DNA of 64,000 nt from the NCBI GenBank assembly GCA_030761205.1, contig JAULJL010000032.1:10359134-10423133 (forward strand). Direction: 5' to 3'. This stretch comes from Fremontodendron californicum. Its lineage: Eukaryota > Streptophyta > Magnoliopsida > Malvales > Malvaceae. The position numbers and the translations under genes are program-made. Below the pieces are notes generated by a model. It did not search any database and was not told the origin of the DNA. It was given only the letters and a program-made list of their open reading frames with translations. Shown here one piece after another: positions 45,719 through 58,843 of this stretch (its first letter is position 1; the number at the start of each line of letters is the position of its first letter).

Positions 45719-47193
45719 TGATAACTCGTATAATTATATAGTTTTTAGTTATGTTTTATTATTGTTTTGTGTCAAATACGAGTTATTATTGTTTAGTCTA
45801 ATTGTGTTTATGATCTTTTATATTTTTATGTAATTTGGTGTTTTTCACAAGTTTCTTTGAGTGATTTCAGATTACTAGAATTAAGGGCAAATCCAGTTCA
45901 GTTCCAGTTCCGACACCTTTTGCCATATCAGCTATATCTCGAGTTTCACTGAAGCAATAAGGCTGAACTTTGTATCCCTGCAAAGCTAAGAGGCATATCT
46001 ATCTTTTTCATGTTTTACACTTCTTGAAACGGAGTCGTTTTCCCTAGCGAAATCGACCATCAAGTTGGCTGATGTGCAATGACGTCTGTTCTGCACCGTT
46101 TTGGTATTTTGACCATATCTTCCGATCCACATGCGCAAATGATCTGATTCCAACGGCTATGGATCCGTAACTGATAGGGGTATATTTTTCTAGAAGACCA
46201 TTTTATCAGATCGAGCCTCCAACATTGACAAAATCGACCATCAAGCTGGCTGATCAGAATTGTCATACAATATGACGAAAATTGTTAGAAAAATGCACCC
46301 ACCTATTATACCTACCTTTGAAATTTGTAAAGCTTGTCTCTTGTCATTTAGCCCTCCAAAATGTGTATAAATAGAGGGCCTTGGATGAGTATTGGGATAC
46401 ATTGATACATTGGTAGGATAGCCATTGTAATAAAATTCTCTAAGTTTTCTTTTTCTTTCCTTTCTCTAGTTTTCTTTTTCTTCTTACATTTCTTTTCATT
46501 TTATTCATATCTAGTATGTGTTTCTAATCATATTGTTGAGGTGATGAGGTGAAGCTCTTGGTAAATGCTAAGGTTAGTCTCTTAAACATGAGCTAAAATG
46601 AATCATCATTTATAAGCACTAGCATAGATAATATTTTCTTTTGGTTTAAAATCATACTTGCAAAGTAGAGATCTTGATTCATTATTGACAATGAAAATGG
46701 CACAGTAAATGCTTGGTTTCATAACCTTGATTTGTTGTAGACATATACCTTGGCATAAGGAATGCTTGGACTCTTTTTATGAGTTTTGAGGACACCAAAT
46801 GAACATAATATCATATGCTATGGACGTTGGACAATTTGGACTGAATTGCTAAACCTTCCGATTGGAACCTCCTTTATGTGTGGATTTCAATTGTGTAATA
46901 AAACAAGATTAATCTTAGCATAACACCAAGAGTGGATTCTCTAACCTCAACATCTTTTCTTATTGTTTTTTATATCTTGTTTAATTGCTTTTATGTTATT
47001 TTGTTTATTTTGTTCTTTAATATCTTGTTTTGTTGTTGATTCCCTAATATCTTGTTTACTTTCTTTTTCTTATATATTTATAAACTTATACTTACTAATA
47101 CGCTTCCCTGTGGTTCGACCTCGGACACCCGAGAATTTATTACTTGAACATAACCTGCACTTGGGTTTACAACTCTTAATTGAGTTTCCATCA
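45719..47193 (+). repeat. 3' LTR of the LOG-bearing element
   Basis: 1,475 bp, at a constant offset of 7,973 from the 5' LTR at both ends. I found no difference between the two copies in the stretches compared. Confidence 0.9.
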
Positions 47194-47600
47194 ATAATAC
47201 CAAGTTCTAGGTGCTTATTTCAATTCATAAATAACTTTTTTGGGCTTACAAACATAGGTGGTATGTTGTTTATCAAACAATATAGACGGGTGTTTCATTT
47301 AAACATCTTTTAACAAGTTTTGCTACAAAAAGGCATTGTTAATATCAAACGGGTGAAGTAATCAATCATTGGATATATATATAACCAATCTGATGGTTAT
47401 TGGGTTAACAACTGGACTGAATGTGTACATAATCAAGGGCCTAAGCGTTGGTTGAAACCTTTGGCCACAAGTTTGACCTTTTATCTGGCAAAACTCCCAT
47501 AGAGATTTCTCTTGACCTTAAACACTTATATATATATAGCCAATAATGATTTTGTTTTGAGGTGGTGGAATAAGTTTCCACGTTTTATTTTATTGAGGAG
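47194..47600 (-). pseudogene. Ty1/copia reverse transcriptase remnant, N-terminal part
   Basis: Minus-strand pieces read LVPLPQNKTIIGYIY (the start of copia reverse transcriptase), then KVKLVAKGFNQRLG (the KARLVAKGF motif), then decayed sequence up to 47194. It is the 5' portion of the remnant at 37260-37745, separated from it by the LOG-bearing insertion. Confidence 0.75.
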
Positions 47601-49032
47601 CCTAGTATTTATCCAAGAATGGTCTATTTTTAAAATGAACTTTTAACTTTTTATGTAGCACAACTTGGTTCAATGAAATATGAAAGTCGATGTTTGGTAA
47701 CTAGACTAATATGTTTAAGCTTGAATATAATAATTTGAAACCTAGTAACCATAGAATGATTTCTTTGAGGAGAGAAGTATGGAAGGAATTGTCTTGTGTG
47801 AAGGAAGTACTGGAGAGGAAGATAGTGGTACTTGATCAGATGAAAGAGAATTTTCATATGAGAAGAAATATGCATGGTTACATCAAAAGGGGTAGTGAAA
47901 CTTGAAACATTAAGTGATAATGTCATAGATGAGACAAAAATTAGAATATTAAATGCAAGTACCAATGAGAATAATTAGGATATGAAATCAAGGATTGGTC
48001 AACGATAGTTTAGCAAATGAAAATTTACTTTCAATATTAAACAATATATGTATAGAAACAAAAATGTTATTTGTGTTAGTATCCAAACAATAAAGTGCAC
48101 TTTGATGTTTTGAGTAACAAAGAAAGACACAAGATTTTGATTTTGGTTTAGTTTACTAGTAGCATAATGTTTCAATTATGGATAACATATACAACAATAC
48201 ATTTTTAATTTCTCATAATTTGTTTGTTGTTTAAATAAAATCTTAAATGGTGATTTTTATTATTGACAAACTGTTGATAAGATAAGTAGACGTATAAAAA
48301 ACAAAGGACCAATATTTAGTTGACATAAAGACTTGATGTAAAAATGTAAGGTTAGTTTACCTGTATGCATTCTTCCAACAATTGCATTATGTTAAGGGAT
48401 GTAAGGAGGTGTATGAATATATTAAATGCCAAATAAAGCAAAAATTACATTTAACTTATTGTATTCACCATTAAATTTGAATAAATAAAGACAATTGAAA
48501 TTTTGAAATAGTTTTTAACTATTGCTTTAAACTTAGAAAATATGACATAAACATCAATTTTATTATGCATGGGATATAATCATATATATATATATATCTT
48601 ATATATTGATAAATAAAAAAAACTAATATTTGAAATCAACAGTAGACGACTCTTTTTCTAAGCTCCAAATGTCTATAGAGATCAAATCTAAAGGTACTTT
48701 GCTAATAAGACTTGAACAAGAAAAAGTGAGTCTGTGACTCATTATAACAACATGAATTACAAGAGCTAACTAATTTAAAGGAAGAACAAAATATGTTAAA
48801 CAACTTTACAATCGATTGAAGTATTACAGGATTACATCAAAAAAGGTAATGGAACTTCAAACATTAAGTGAAAGTCTCATAAAAGAGGTAGAAATTGAAA
48901 CATAAAAGTAGATGACCATTAAGAAAAATTAGAAGATGAAATCTTGAATTGGCCAATTACAGTTTAGCAAATGAAAATTTACGTTCAATATTAAACAATA
49001 CATGTTTACAAACAAAAAGATTATTTGTGTTA
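47601..49032 (-). pseudogene. Decayed minus-strand copia region with integrase remnants and a dispersed duplication
   Basis: On the minus strand, VPLDLISIDIWSLEKESS near 48630-48700 resembles the start of copia integrase, and HNAIVGRMH near 48365-48410 resembles the QNGVVERKH motif. Two blocks are related direct copies: about 47870-48085 and 48835-49030 (both with GGTTACATCAAAA-like, CATTAAGTGA and TTAGCAAATGAAAATTTAC landmarks). The second is broken at 49032 by the family B LTR. An AT microsatellite lies near 48582. Confidence 0.55.
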
Positions 49033-50846
49033 TGTAGGGATTCGACCTCATGCTCAAACAATAATCAAATTAAAGAACATGAACGCAGCGGAATAATAAA
49101 CAAAGAGACAGTCGAATCTAACAGGATCATGCTTGTAAAATTTTAATGCGATCTTGTAATTATAAATCATACATCTGATCAAGAATCATACCTTAACTCA
49201 AAGATCTAGTAATCTTGAGTTTACAAACAGCCCACTCAATTTTGAACACCAAGCTGTCAATCCGAGACTTCAAGCCACACAAGTGTCTAGCCTCTAACGG
49301 TAATCCACACAAGATGATCAAGAAAACCTTCATAAGGTAAGAATGGAGTCTTGCCGAAAACGATGCTAGTAGTTTAGGTTTCAAGAAACCTCTCCCCATC
49401 TAAACATACCATGGCCGAATGCTTCATAAGCATCAAGAAGAAGAAAATGCTTTTCTTGCTTCTTCGGGTTTGATGCTCCAACCTCTAGGATTATCTTGAT
49501 CTTCTTCTTCTTCACACTATGCTTTTGCTCTCTTGAAAGAAAACGTTTTTCTCTCCAGCAATCCATGAAGAGGCAAGGAGGAAGTCAAGAAATCAAGAAG
49601 ACACCAAAGCGTCTAAGCATACCACATATGCGGCTAGGGGGTCATAGGGAGGTCGGCCAAGCTATCATGTTTCTTTTATAGGGGTCGGTAATCACTCCAG
49701 GGTTTGGCATTGGACAATAGCTCTTATGTATTTGCCCTTAAGTCCTTCCACTTAATTATACTATTTAATTAAGTACCTATTGATTAAATTCTCAAATTAA
49801 TCAATTAGGCTCTTTCCATTTTAATCTCTTAATTCACCTTTCTGTATGTGACCCATTAGGCTTCCAATATGTTGGCAATGAATATAAATTAATCTAATTA
49901 ATTTATAATCATAGATCATGAGCGGACTCTAGCAAGCCATCATGACCACCCAAATACTGGAGAGTCAAGTTAGTCTCGACATAACCTTTCGTGTTCAGTC
50001 TATCAGTGTAATTCAATCTTTTCACCAAATATCCCGAAAAGACCATGAGCATGGTGCAGTGTCTACTCATGTTCAATCCATATTAGTTCTTGCAACTTTT
50101 GGTTAACGTTGTGAATTTAGAGAAACTATTTCCCCTAAATTCATCATACTCTGGCCAGAGATTCCATCAAGTTAACTTAAGCCAAGAACAGATGAGATAT
50201 GTCTTCGATGTCACTTGGAGTGGTGAATCCTCTCTGGATCACTCATCCATCTTCGTATGGTTCATGTCATACCCAAAACCACCCTACCATAAGCATCATT
50301 CTGTGTTAGGGACACGTTCGTGATGGAATCAAAGTATGACACTCCCCATACAAGATGACCTGATATCACAAGTCAGAGGACTACTTACATGACTGACACG
50401 TGAGAATGTTTCCATAGACACTTGAGTGACAATACCAAATGGAGTTCTCACAACGGGTCATGTTCAGTGAACTTGTTCAACATAAAAGCACCTACATGTT
50501 ATCCTAAAGTATCTCATATACTTCAACACGTGAGATCAGTTGCTTACTAAGTAAGTAGGCTTAACGTGTACCAGTCTTTGAGCATTGCCAATGCCCCGTC
50601 TTGGCAATACGATGACCAGGAACCATTTTAGGAACATGGCTTTGATGCATAAGGATCTCACAATTATATATAATTCCTTTGCAACGCCATTATGCTCCTT
50701 GGGCTTCATCCGATTAGTACTTGATAACTCCTTATCATTGTACTAACATGAAAGAAAACCTTGTATCACTAAGATATAGTGATGGGTTTGCATTATTGAT
50801 AGTTTATGCTTGACCAAACCGATTGGCTCTAGGGCATATACCAACA
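49033..50846 (-). repeat. Family B LTR, first copy
   Basis: 1,814 bp. On the plus strand it runs TGTAGGGATTCGACC...GGCATATACCAACA. It matches the split copy (1,058 + 759 = 1,817 bp) through its whole length with scattered changes. Confidence 0.85.
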
Positions 50847-53800
50847 AATTCCCACTTGCACTAAGCCAATCGCTAACGCATCCAATGCTGAACTCTTTCG
50901 TTTAGCAATTGTGTCTCTACTAGGACATAGCTTCAGTACTTTATTGTGAGAATATGCTTCGGTCATATACTTTTGATAATCTCTATTATCATAGTCACAA
51001 TACTTATTCGGATCACAAAGAAACCCGATTCCTTATGGCTCATGTTGTTACTTTAACAACTAGGAATCTTTTAATTAGCCCAGTGAGCTATGAATCCAAA
51101 TACACCTTTTACAGCCTTAAACAAAAGGTTTGTATTCTGACTTGGAATATAAATAATTCAGTCCTCTATAATTTGGAACTTTTCCAAATGACTGAATTTG
51201 TTTACATCATAACATTAAGTCACTTGTTGGATTCTCTCTATGTTAAATTCTTTTAACATTTAATCCAATCATCTGTTGCAAAATCTGTTAGATCTTAGCA
51301 TTACTAGTCGATTTACCTTTCAATCTTCAATGTATCTGATATACATTGTTTGATGAGTAATCTGTATTACTCCCACTAACCTTTAGGTATGCACAAAAGA
51401 TATCTTATCCTTTTGATAAATTCAACTTTTGAATGTCACTATCAAAACTGGATATCTCAATCCATTGTCTAACAATGTTCTGTTAAGTAGACTTATCTCT
51501 TATGAGTTATGCATCACTATGCATCCTACTTAATCATTATGTTTAGTAGACTCATCTCGTATGAGTAATGCATCATAATGCATCCTACTAAATCTTTGTG
51601 CCTTTATGCATCCTAGGCATAAACTTCGGATTTCTACTTATGACTTTTAACTTTTAAATGTCATAATGCTCCCACTGTTTCCTACTTGTGTAGAAACATT
51701 CAAAGTGAACTCATTTACTTTTCTATGGGATGTGAATTCAAAACTCTTTTGAATGCACAATTGTAAATATAAAACCAAACATCTCATATCCCATATGAAT
51801 GTTTGTTTTACAAATACAATTCAAAATCGTTTCTAGGTTAGTGTTTCGACAATCTTGGCTATTTGAAGCATCATGGACCATTCTATGTCATCACATAGTA
51901 ATGTCCATCCAATTCATCTGATATGAATTCTATTAGATAATCAATCAATTTAGTTTCAAGCCATTCTTCATTTAGATCATATCTTAATAAGAATGCTCTT
52001 TTAACTAAATTAGTTTCATAATCTGATTATGAATTTCCTTGAGCCAAAGCTCATCTAGTTGTCAAGTTTTGTATAAGATTTCCTTTGATTCATAATCAAA
52101 TAAACTACTAGTATCTATATACTTTAATCTTATACTTTTAACTTGAACAACCTTTGATTATATTTTATGCAAGTTTCTAGTTTTATGAGTGTAATAAGAC
52201 CATGATATGGAACAAATTCCATATAACCTTTCGGTTTATTCTAGGATGAATGGTCAAGCATCTAATGCTAGCATAACCGAAATATCAATGATAATGTTTC
52301 TAAAACATTCATCATGAATAGGTAGGCAAGCTTGATCAAGTATCAACTAAGGTTGCCACCTCTTTGGTCTTATTCTTTTCACTTGTCCTTACTATTAGTT
52401 CCATTTATATGTCATACATATCTTTGAACCAATTTTATAGGTATCATATACCTAAAGGTAGTGAAAACAAACTCATAATAATCATGAAGTAAAACTTCTT
52501 CCTTTCAAGTATAAAATATACTTCTTGCATTTAAGCCTCTAATGCCTTGCATTGCCACAATGATGGTATGTCCCTTTATCAATATCAATTTCTTTCTTCA
52601 TCTTATCATCCTAACTGTAAAGAACGTTTCTTCGATTACCTTCCCCTAGTGGAAGTAACAAAGTGGATGATCTTCTAGTCTAGTGAGCATATTTAGCAAC
52701 ACCTTTTGGTTCATGTTGTAATACAACACGACTTGCAAATTGCTGTTAGACAATGAAGAAAGAACTAAGTCTATACTTAGATTATGATCCATAAATCAAC
52801 CAAGTTTTTCAAACTTGTTGATGCATCCATTAGCACATGATGCCTCATAGGCTATCTTTCTAATCATCTTTCATTGGAATAATAACTCAAGATGTTTGAA
52901 CTTCTCATTGCTAAATACCTCATGGATCATTAATGACATAGACATTCATTTCATTAATTAGTGAAATCGGCTTTGCATCAAGTATGCAATCAAGTGACTA
53001 GTTAACCTGCCATGACAATTTATATCCCATATAAACCAATGCATATAATAGTCATTATGCAAATTGTAATCATTAAAACCAGGTTTTAAAGTCTGAATAA
53101 TTGTTCTCACTATTTTATCAACATAGTAGCCCTCCTCTATTATTCGAGAAATTTAACTTTTAAACTTCTTAGTGAGCAAGGACCCCTTTCATCCCACCAT
53201 GACCTTGAGTGACTCAACAAGCCATGTTGAAACTAATTGAGTAGGTAACTTTGCTTACCAATTGCATCTCTATGAAACTCGTTGATCAGTTAGGTGACAA
53301 CTCTTTGCATAAATGCATCATATGCATTTCGCCTAACCATTGCCTCTAAATATCATGTGATCAAGTTTGACGCATCCGGATAACATGACACTTAGTTGAG
53401 TAAGACCCACCTTCTATAACTCAAACATATTTGTATAGTAGTTTGACCTTTAGTGACTCAACAAGCCTCCTACTGGAAGAACTCTGGTTATCTTGTTAAG
53501 ATGGTGGAAGGCAACTTATCATGCGTAACATGGACTCAATATAATTTAATGAGGGATTTCTTTATTTCATTAAATAGGTTTCATTGCTTTTCTTTGTTGA
53601 TTGACATGCATAGCATTTATTCAAATATATATCACATATATAAATTCAAAAATAAATCTATCTCATGCAATCTACTAGGATGATTATGGACTTTACTACT
53701 CTAGTTTCCTTGAGCCATTAGGAAACTAGTTGGTCAAATTCCTAGGGATACCATACATAGTCTTCATAAGTCTTGATGGTGATCTCCTTGGTCCTTCTTC

Positions 53801-55236
53801 TTGGCACCTTGTCTCCTTACATTTGGGAATTACATAAATTTTAATCTTAGCCTAAATCTAAATCTACAAAACTATATAACATTTACATATCTTTGATAGA
53901 AACCTCGAGTTACATTCGAGGGGAGTTAGGTGAGAAGAGAATTTACAACTCCGAAAAAAAAAAAAAAAAAAAAGGCAGGGTTCGCAGACCCTATTTATTA
54001 AAATACCAAAAAGAAAATTTAACCATCCATGACCTAAGTCTAAGTCCATAACCACCCTCATGCTTTCGTAATCACTTCATAGAGCATAAAATTAAATGCA
54101 TACATATTTAATATCACTTAGTAATCTTGTGTGTCATTTAAGGAAAGTAATATTTAAACTCATTTTAATATACTTGGCTCAAATTATCTAGCAATTAGAT
54201 TTTAATTCAATTTACTTGAGTCCTAATCCAATTAGGATTCTTTGAATTAAAATCTTCCATCTAATTAAACAAGTTAATTAGATTTCCTAACACCTTAGGA
54301 AGTCCAAGTTTGATTAGGAAACTTTCTCTACAAATAAAGTTTAATATCTTCTCCTAACCTTTAGGAGTCCTTGTTCCAATAGGAAACAATTTCCACAAGG
54401 ATAGCTTAGGTGCATTCATAACTCTTAGAAATCCAATCTTAACTAGGAAACAATTTTCACAAGTCCAAAATTCCAAAGAATAAGAATTTCCAAAAATAGA
54501 AAGCGATGCCCTAACACACAATTTTTTGTGTGTAGCCGCCTCCCACCTTTAGTAAGTAGCGCTGCCATAACCTGCAGCCCTTGTTGGGGCAACGTTTGCC
54601 TCAAAGCAGCCACCTATTTTGGTGGCTAAGTGGTGAACAATTCACACACAATTAGTTCTTTGATTTTTAGCCAATTATACCTACATTCAAGAATCAAATT
54701 CAAGAACTCAAGGCTGCCCAAAAAATTTCAGCAACCATGCAAACTGTTTGCACAACTTTGAGAGGCAGTTTCGGCAATAAAAAAAATAAAAAAAATCACC
54801 AAAAATTACAGCATCAAGATAGACATGTTTCAGACTTCTCCTCAAATTTTCAGAATTTTTGGACACATCTAACCATGTCAAAACTGTAACTTACAGCCGG
54901 TGTGCAGAAAAATCATGCACTTGTTTTCTTCGAAATTCAAGCACCAAAACCAATTCAATTCAAATCAAATCCAAACTTGTTTCTTTTAACTTCTTTGTGT
55001 CATGCAATCATATGGCAAGGTTAAACATTGATCAATTAAATTTTAAACATGTTTTAAATAATTTAAAACACCAAGATCAGATTGCAAACCAAAGCTGTCA
55101 GAATTGAAACAAAACAAGAAAACGTTTTTCTTGAAAAAACTTTGCTAGATCAACACACAATTCAATCCAATTGAATATTACCAAGAATTAAACATGTAAA
55201 TCAAAAGAAAACTTCCAAGCTAGGCTCTGATACCAC
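50847..55236 (-). other. Family B interior, first copy
   Basis: No open reading frame of note survives. The piece 53660-54060, read in reverse, matches family A leader near 22200-22560, including the GAATGTAACTCG and TTGACCAACTAGTTT landmarks. Near 51480-51600 a roughly 60-bp unit with CTCATCTC-TATGAGT-ATGCATCA is repeated twice. Near 53958 there is a poly-A run. Probable pieces of decayed gag are seen, but I cannot assign them firmly. Confidence 0.55.
55223..55235 (-). promoter_or_regulatory. Primer-binding site of family B (initiator tRNA-Met)
   Basis: On the minus strand TGGTATCAGAGCC, one base from the LTR at 55237. It is the standard copia primer sequence. Confidence 0.85.
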
Positions 55237-56294
55237 TGTTGGGATTCGACCTCACGCTCAAACAATAATCAAATTGAAGAAGAACATGAACGCAACGGAA
55301 TAATAAACAAAGAGACAGTCGAATCTAACAGGATCATGCTTGTAAAATTTTAATGCGATCTTGTAATTATAAAGCATACATATGATCAAGAATCATACCT
55401 TAACTCAAAGATCTAGTAATCTTCAGTTTACAAATAGCCCATTCAATCTTGAACACCAAGCTGTCAATCCGAAACTTCAAGCCACACAAGTGTCTGGCCT
55501 CTAACGGTAATCCACACAAGATGATCAAGAAAACCTTCATAAGGTAGGAATGAAGTCTGGCAGAAAATGATGCTAATAGTTTAGGTTTCAAGAAACCTCT
55601 CCCCTTCTAAACATACCATGGTCGAATGCTTCATAAGCATTAAGAAGAAGAAAACGTTTTTCTTGCTTCTCCGGGTTTGATGCGCCAACCTCTAGGATTA
55701 TCTTGATCTTCTTTCTTCTTCACTCTATGCCTTTGCTCTCTAGAAAGAAAACGTTTTTCTCTCTAACAATCCATGAAGAGGTAAGGACGAAGTCAAGAAA
55801 TCAAGATGACACCAAAGCCTCTAAGCATATCACATATGCGGCTAGGGGGTCATAGGGAGGTCGGCCAAGCTATCATGTTTCTTTTATAGGGGTGGCAATC
55901 ACTCTAGGGTTTGGACTATAGACAATAGCTCTTATGTATTTGCCCTTAAGTCTTTTCACTTAATTAAACTATTTAATTAAGTCCCTATTGAGTAAATTCT
56001 CAAATTAATCAATTAGGCACTTTCCATTTTAATCTCTTAATTCACCTTTCTATGTGTGACCCATTAGGCTTCCAATATGTTGGCAATGAATATAAATTAA
56101 TCTAATTAATTTATACTCATAGATCATGAGCGGACTCTAGCAAGCCATCATGACCACCCAAATACTGGAGAGTCAAGTTAGTCTCGACATAACCTTTCAT
56201 GTTCAGTCTATCAGTGTAATTCGGTCCTTTCACCAAACATCCCGAAAAGGCCATGAGCATGGTGCAGTGTCTAATCATGTTCAATCCATATTAG
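55237..56294 (-). repeat. Family B LTR, second copy, left part
   Basis: Matches 49033-50090. It is interrupted at 56294 by the Ale-like copia element; ATTAG (56290-56294) is the target duplication. It continues at 61182. Confidence 0.85.
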
Positions 56295-56521
56295 TGTTGA
56301 CCGATGGTGTTTGGTAGAGTAATTTTAGGAGTAATTATTGTCTTTTGTATCAGTAATTAATGTCTAATATCATGCTTTCTATATTGTGATATTTTCCTTT
56401 TCTAGAGTTGATGTTTTAGGGTTAGCCTATATATAAATATGTGTAGGTGCAGTAAATTATGAATTAAACTAAATAAAAAAAAAAAACTTCTGGTTTCTCT
56501 CTGGTTTCTTTTTTCTCAACA
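56295..56521 (+). repeat. 5' LTR of the Ale-like copia element
   Basis: 227 bp, with CTATATATAAATATG as a likely TATA region. It is followed directly by the primer site TGGTATCAGAGC. Confidence 0.92.
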
Positions 56522-56674
56522 TGGTATCAGAGCTACTGTCGATTAAAAGAGCTATACTTTTTCTTGCTCGACAGTAGGGGATCTTGCTGGCTATCCTTAA
56601 TAGCCGCCAGAAGCCTTGCATGACTCAGTATTTGGCAAAGAATTTGTGCAGTGTTTCCTGAGGTTCTTCAAAGC

Positions 56675-57579
56675 ATGGCTGATGGGAAAAGAAAGGTTGC
56701 TGAAAATAAGGTTACTCTGATCGGTGAAAATCCCTCATTACAAAAATCAATCCCGTAAAGGTTGATGGAACTAATTATCTTGCGTGGTCAAGATCTTGTC
56801 TCTTGTTTATCCAAGCTAGAGGTCTGCAAGGTTATGTTACTGGAGATAAACAAAAACTAGAGGTCACCGATTCCACCTACAACCAGTGGGAATCTGAAAA
56901 CTCTCTTGTCATGTCATGGCTCATTAATTCCATGCAACCTCAAATTGCCCGAGGTTATCTACTATTAAATGCTGCATCTAAGATTTGGAATGCAGTATCT
57001 TAAACCTATTCTCAAGTGGGTAATGACGCATAGATTTAAGAATTGAGAAATAAGGTGCATGAGATGAAACAAGGTGAGATGGGTATTGCTCAATACTTTG
57101 CTGAATTGAGTGGTCTATGGTAGGGACTTGATTATTACCAAGATTTCCAAGCAACTTGTTCTGAAGATGAGGCAAAATTCTAGAAATTAGTGGAAAAGGT
57201 TTGCATATATGATTTTCTTGCTGGTTTGAATATGGAATATGATCAAATACGGGTTCAAGTACTTGGTAAGGACCCTTTGCCTTCTTTGAGGCAAACCTAT
57301 TCATATGTGCAGCAAGAAGAAAGTCGAAGGAGTGCCATGATACACACAGTTCCAGTTGACAAAGCAGGATTAGCTGCCAATTCCTTTCGTGAGCAGCCGA
57401 AAGTCAGTGACCATGGTCCATCAGACAAGGATCATTTACATTGTGATTATTGTGGAAAGCCAAGGGATACTAAGGAGACGTGTTGGAAGCTGAATGGTCG
57501 ACCAACTAGGGGTCGTGGGGGTAAATGGACCACAAGCGAACCTATCCGAAACAACGGAAATACCCAAAGAAGCAACTAA
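56675..57579 (+). pseudogene. Copia gag with frameshift and stops
   Basis: It starts MADGKRKVAENK and shifts frame at about 56755 (...KSIP, then VKVDGTNYLAWSRSCLLF). It reads GLQGYVTGDKQ in the UBN2-type region, then meets stops near 57001, 57032, 57041, 57121 and 57181. Three of these are TAA or TAG where glutamine (CAA or CAG) is usual. It reopens at 57190 (YDFLAGLNMEYDQIRVQVLG). The zinc knuckle CDYCGKPRDTKETC has Asp where the essential His is normal. Gag would coat the element RNA, and this copy cannot. Confidence 0.85.
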
Positions 57580-58843
57580 TACTGGGATCTTTTCCAATGA
57601 CAAAGTACAAACCCTAAGGCATCTTTTATCCCAGCTCGACTCCCAACCAACCGCTTCATCCAATTTTGTGAAAACAGGTACTGCTCTCATTGCCAATCCT
57701 GATACTAACAATGATTCATGGGTTATAGATTCTGGAGCAAACGAACATATGACAGGCTCTTTCAAAAAATTCTCAACTTATTCTCCTTGTCCAGGCAATA
57801 ATAAAGTCCGTATAGTGGACGGATCCTTAGCTTCTATATCTGGAACAGGTTCTGTTAAATGTTCTCCTACCATTAATCTATCTTCAGAGCTTCATGTTCC
57901 TAGTTTTCCTGTTAACCTTTTATCTGTTAGCTCAATTACAAAAGCACTTAATTGCAAAATTGAATTCTTTCCTACTCATTGTGTCTTTCAGGTTCTGAAA
58001 ACAGGGAAAACGATTGGCAATGGTAGACTGCGAGATGGCTTATATCTACTAGAGGAAGATTGTAGTAACTTGATTACTGGTATAACCCAAGCCTTGTTAG
58101 GAGAGTCTATGGATGTCAACCAAGAAATAATCAGGTGGCATAGAAGATTAGGACACCCATCATTTTCTGTTTTAGAAAGATTATATCCTAGTTTGTTTAA
58201 ACAATGCAAGTCAGATTTGTTGTTTTGTGATGCTTGTGAGTTTGCTAAACACACCAGAAGTTCTTATCCCTTAATCAATAATAAGAGTTCAATTCCTTTT
58301 ATGACTATTCACTCTGATGTTTGGGGACCCACTAGAACAGTTTCTCTATCCGGTTACAGATGGTTTGTTACCTTTATTGATTGTTGTACTAGATAAACTT
58401 GGGTTTATTTGATAAAATCAAAAAGTGAAGTTTTTTCTTGTTTTAAACTATTTAACAAAATGATTTGTAAACAATTTGATGCCAAGGTTAAGATTCTGAG
58501 AACCGACAATGGTATAGAATACATAGATGGTGTGTTTCGTGCATAACTCGATTCCAATGGGATATTGCATCAAACTAGCTGTGTGAACACTAGTACACAA
58601 AATGGTGTGGCTGAGAGAAAGAACAGGCATTTATTAGAAGTGGCTAGATCTCTCATGTTTACTATGAATGTTCCAAAAGTTTACTGGGGAGATGCAGTGC
58701 TTTCAGCTGCATACCTTATTAACAGAATGCCCTTTAAAACTCTGAATTTTAAAAGTCCTTTAGAAGTTCTACAAGGTAGTAATTCATATACTATTCCTCC
58801 AAAAAATTTGGATGTGTGTGTTTTGTTCATAAGAGGAATGTAG
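57580..58843 (+). pseudogene. Copia protease and integrase with stops
   Basis: The frame opens at 57494, overlapping the end of gag. Protease has WVIDSGANEHMTG near 57720, with an intact DSGA active site. GAG-pre-integrase IIRWHRRLGHPSFSVLERLY is near 58128, followed by the CDACEFAKHTRS zinc-binding part. Integrase starts IHSDVWGPTRTVSLSGYRWF and is stopped at 58394-58396. It resumes in the same frame (ILRTDNGIEY), is stopped again near 58545, then reads NTSTQNGVAERKNRHLLEVA. The frame is lost near 58820. Confidence 0.88.

Larger units (their letters stand above)
37746..47193 (+). mobile_element. Young Athila-derived LTR element carrying a LOG-like gene
   Basis: 9,448 bp with a perfect 5-bp target duplication ATAAT (37741-37745, 47194-47198). 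The two LTRs have the same length and look identical, and a tRNA-Asp primer site follows the first. Order: LTR, primer site, leader with three short repeats, gag-protease-integrase C-terminus reading frame, 178-residue reading frame, LOG-like reading frame, A-rich non-coding 3' region, GGGGG-containing purine tract, LTR. Reverse transcriptase and integrase core are missing, so it needs enzymes in trans. The identical LTRs imply very recent insertion. Confidence 0.92.

Noticed and set aside
50954..51256. 100-codon frame repeated at 62048-62350
   Set aside because: The repetition is due to the tandem family B interior. There are no motifs, and it runs antisense to the element.
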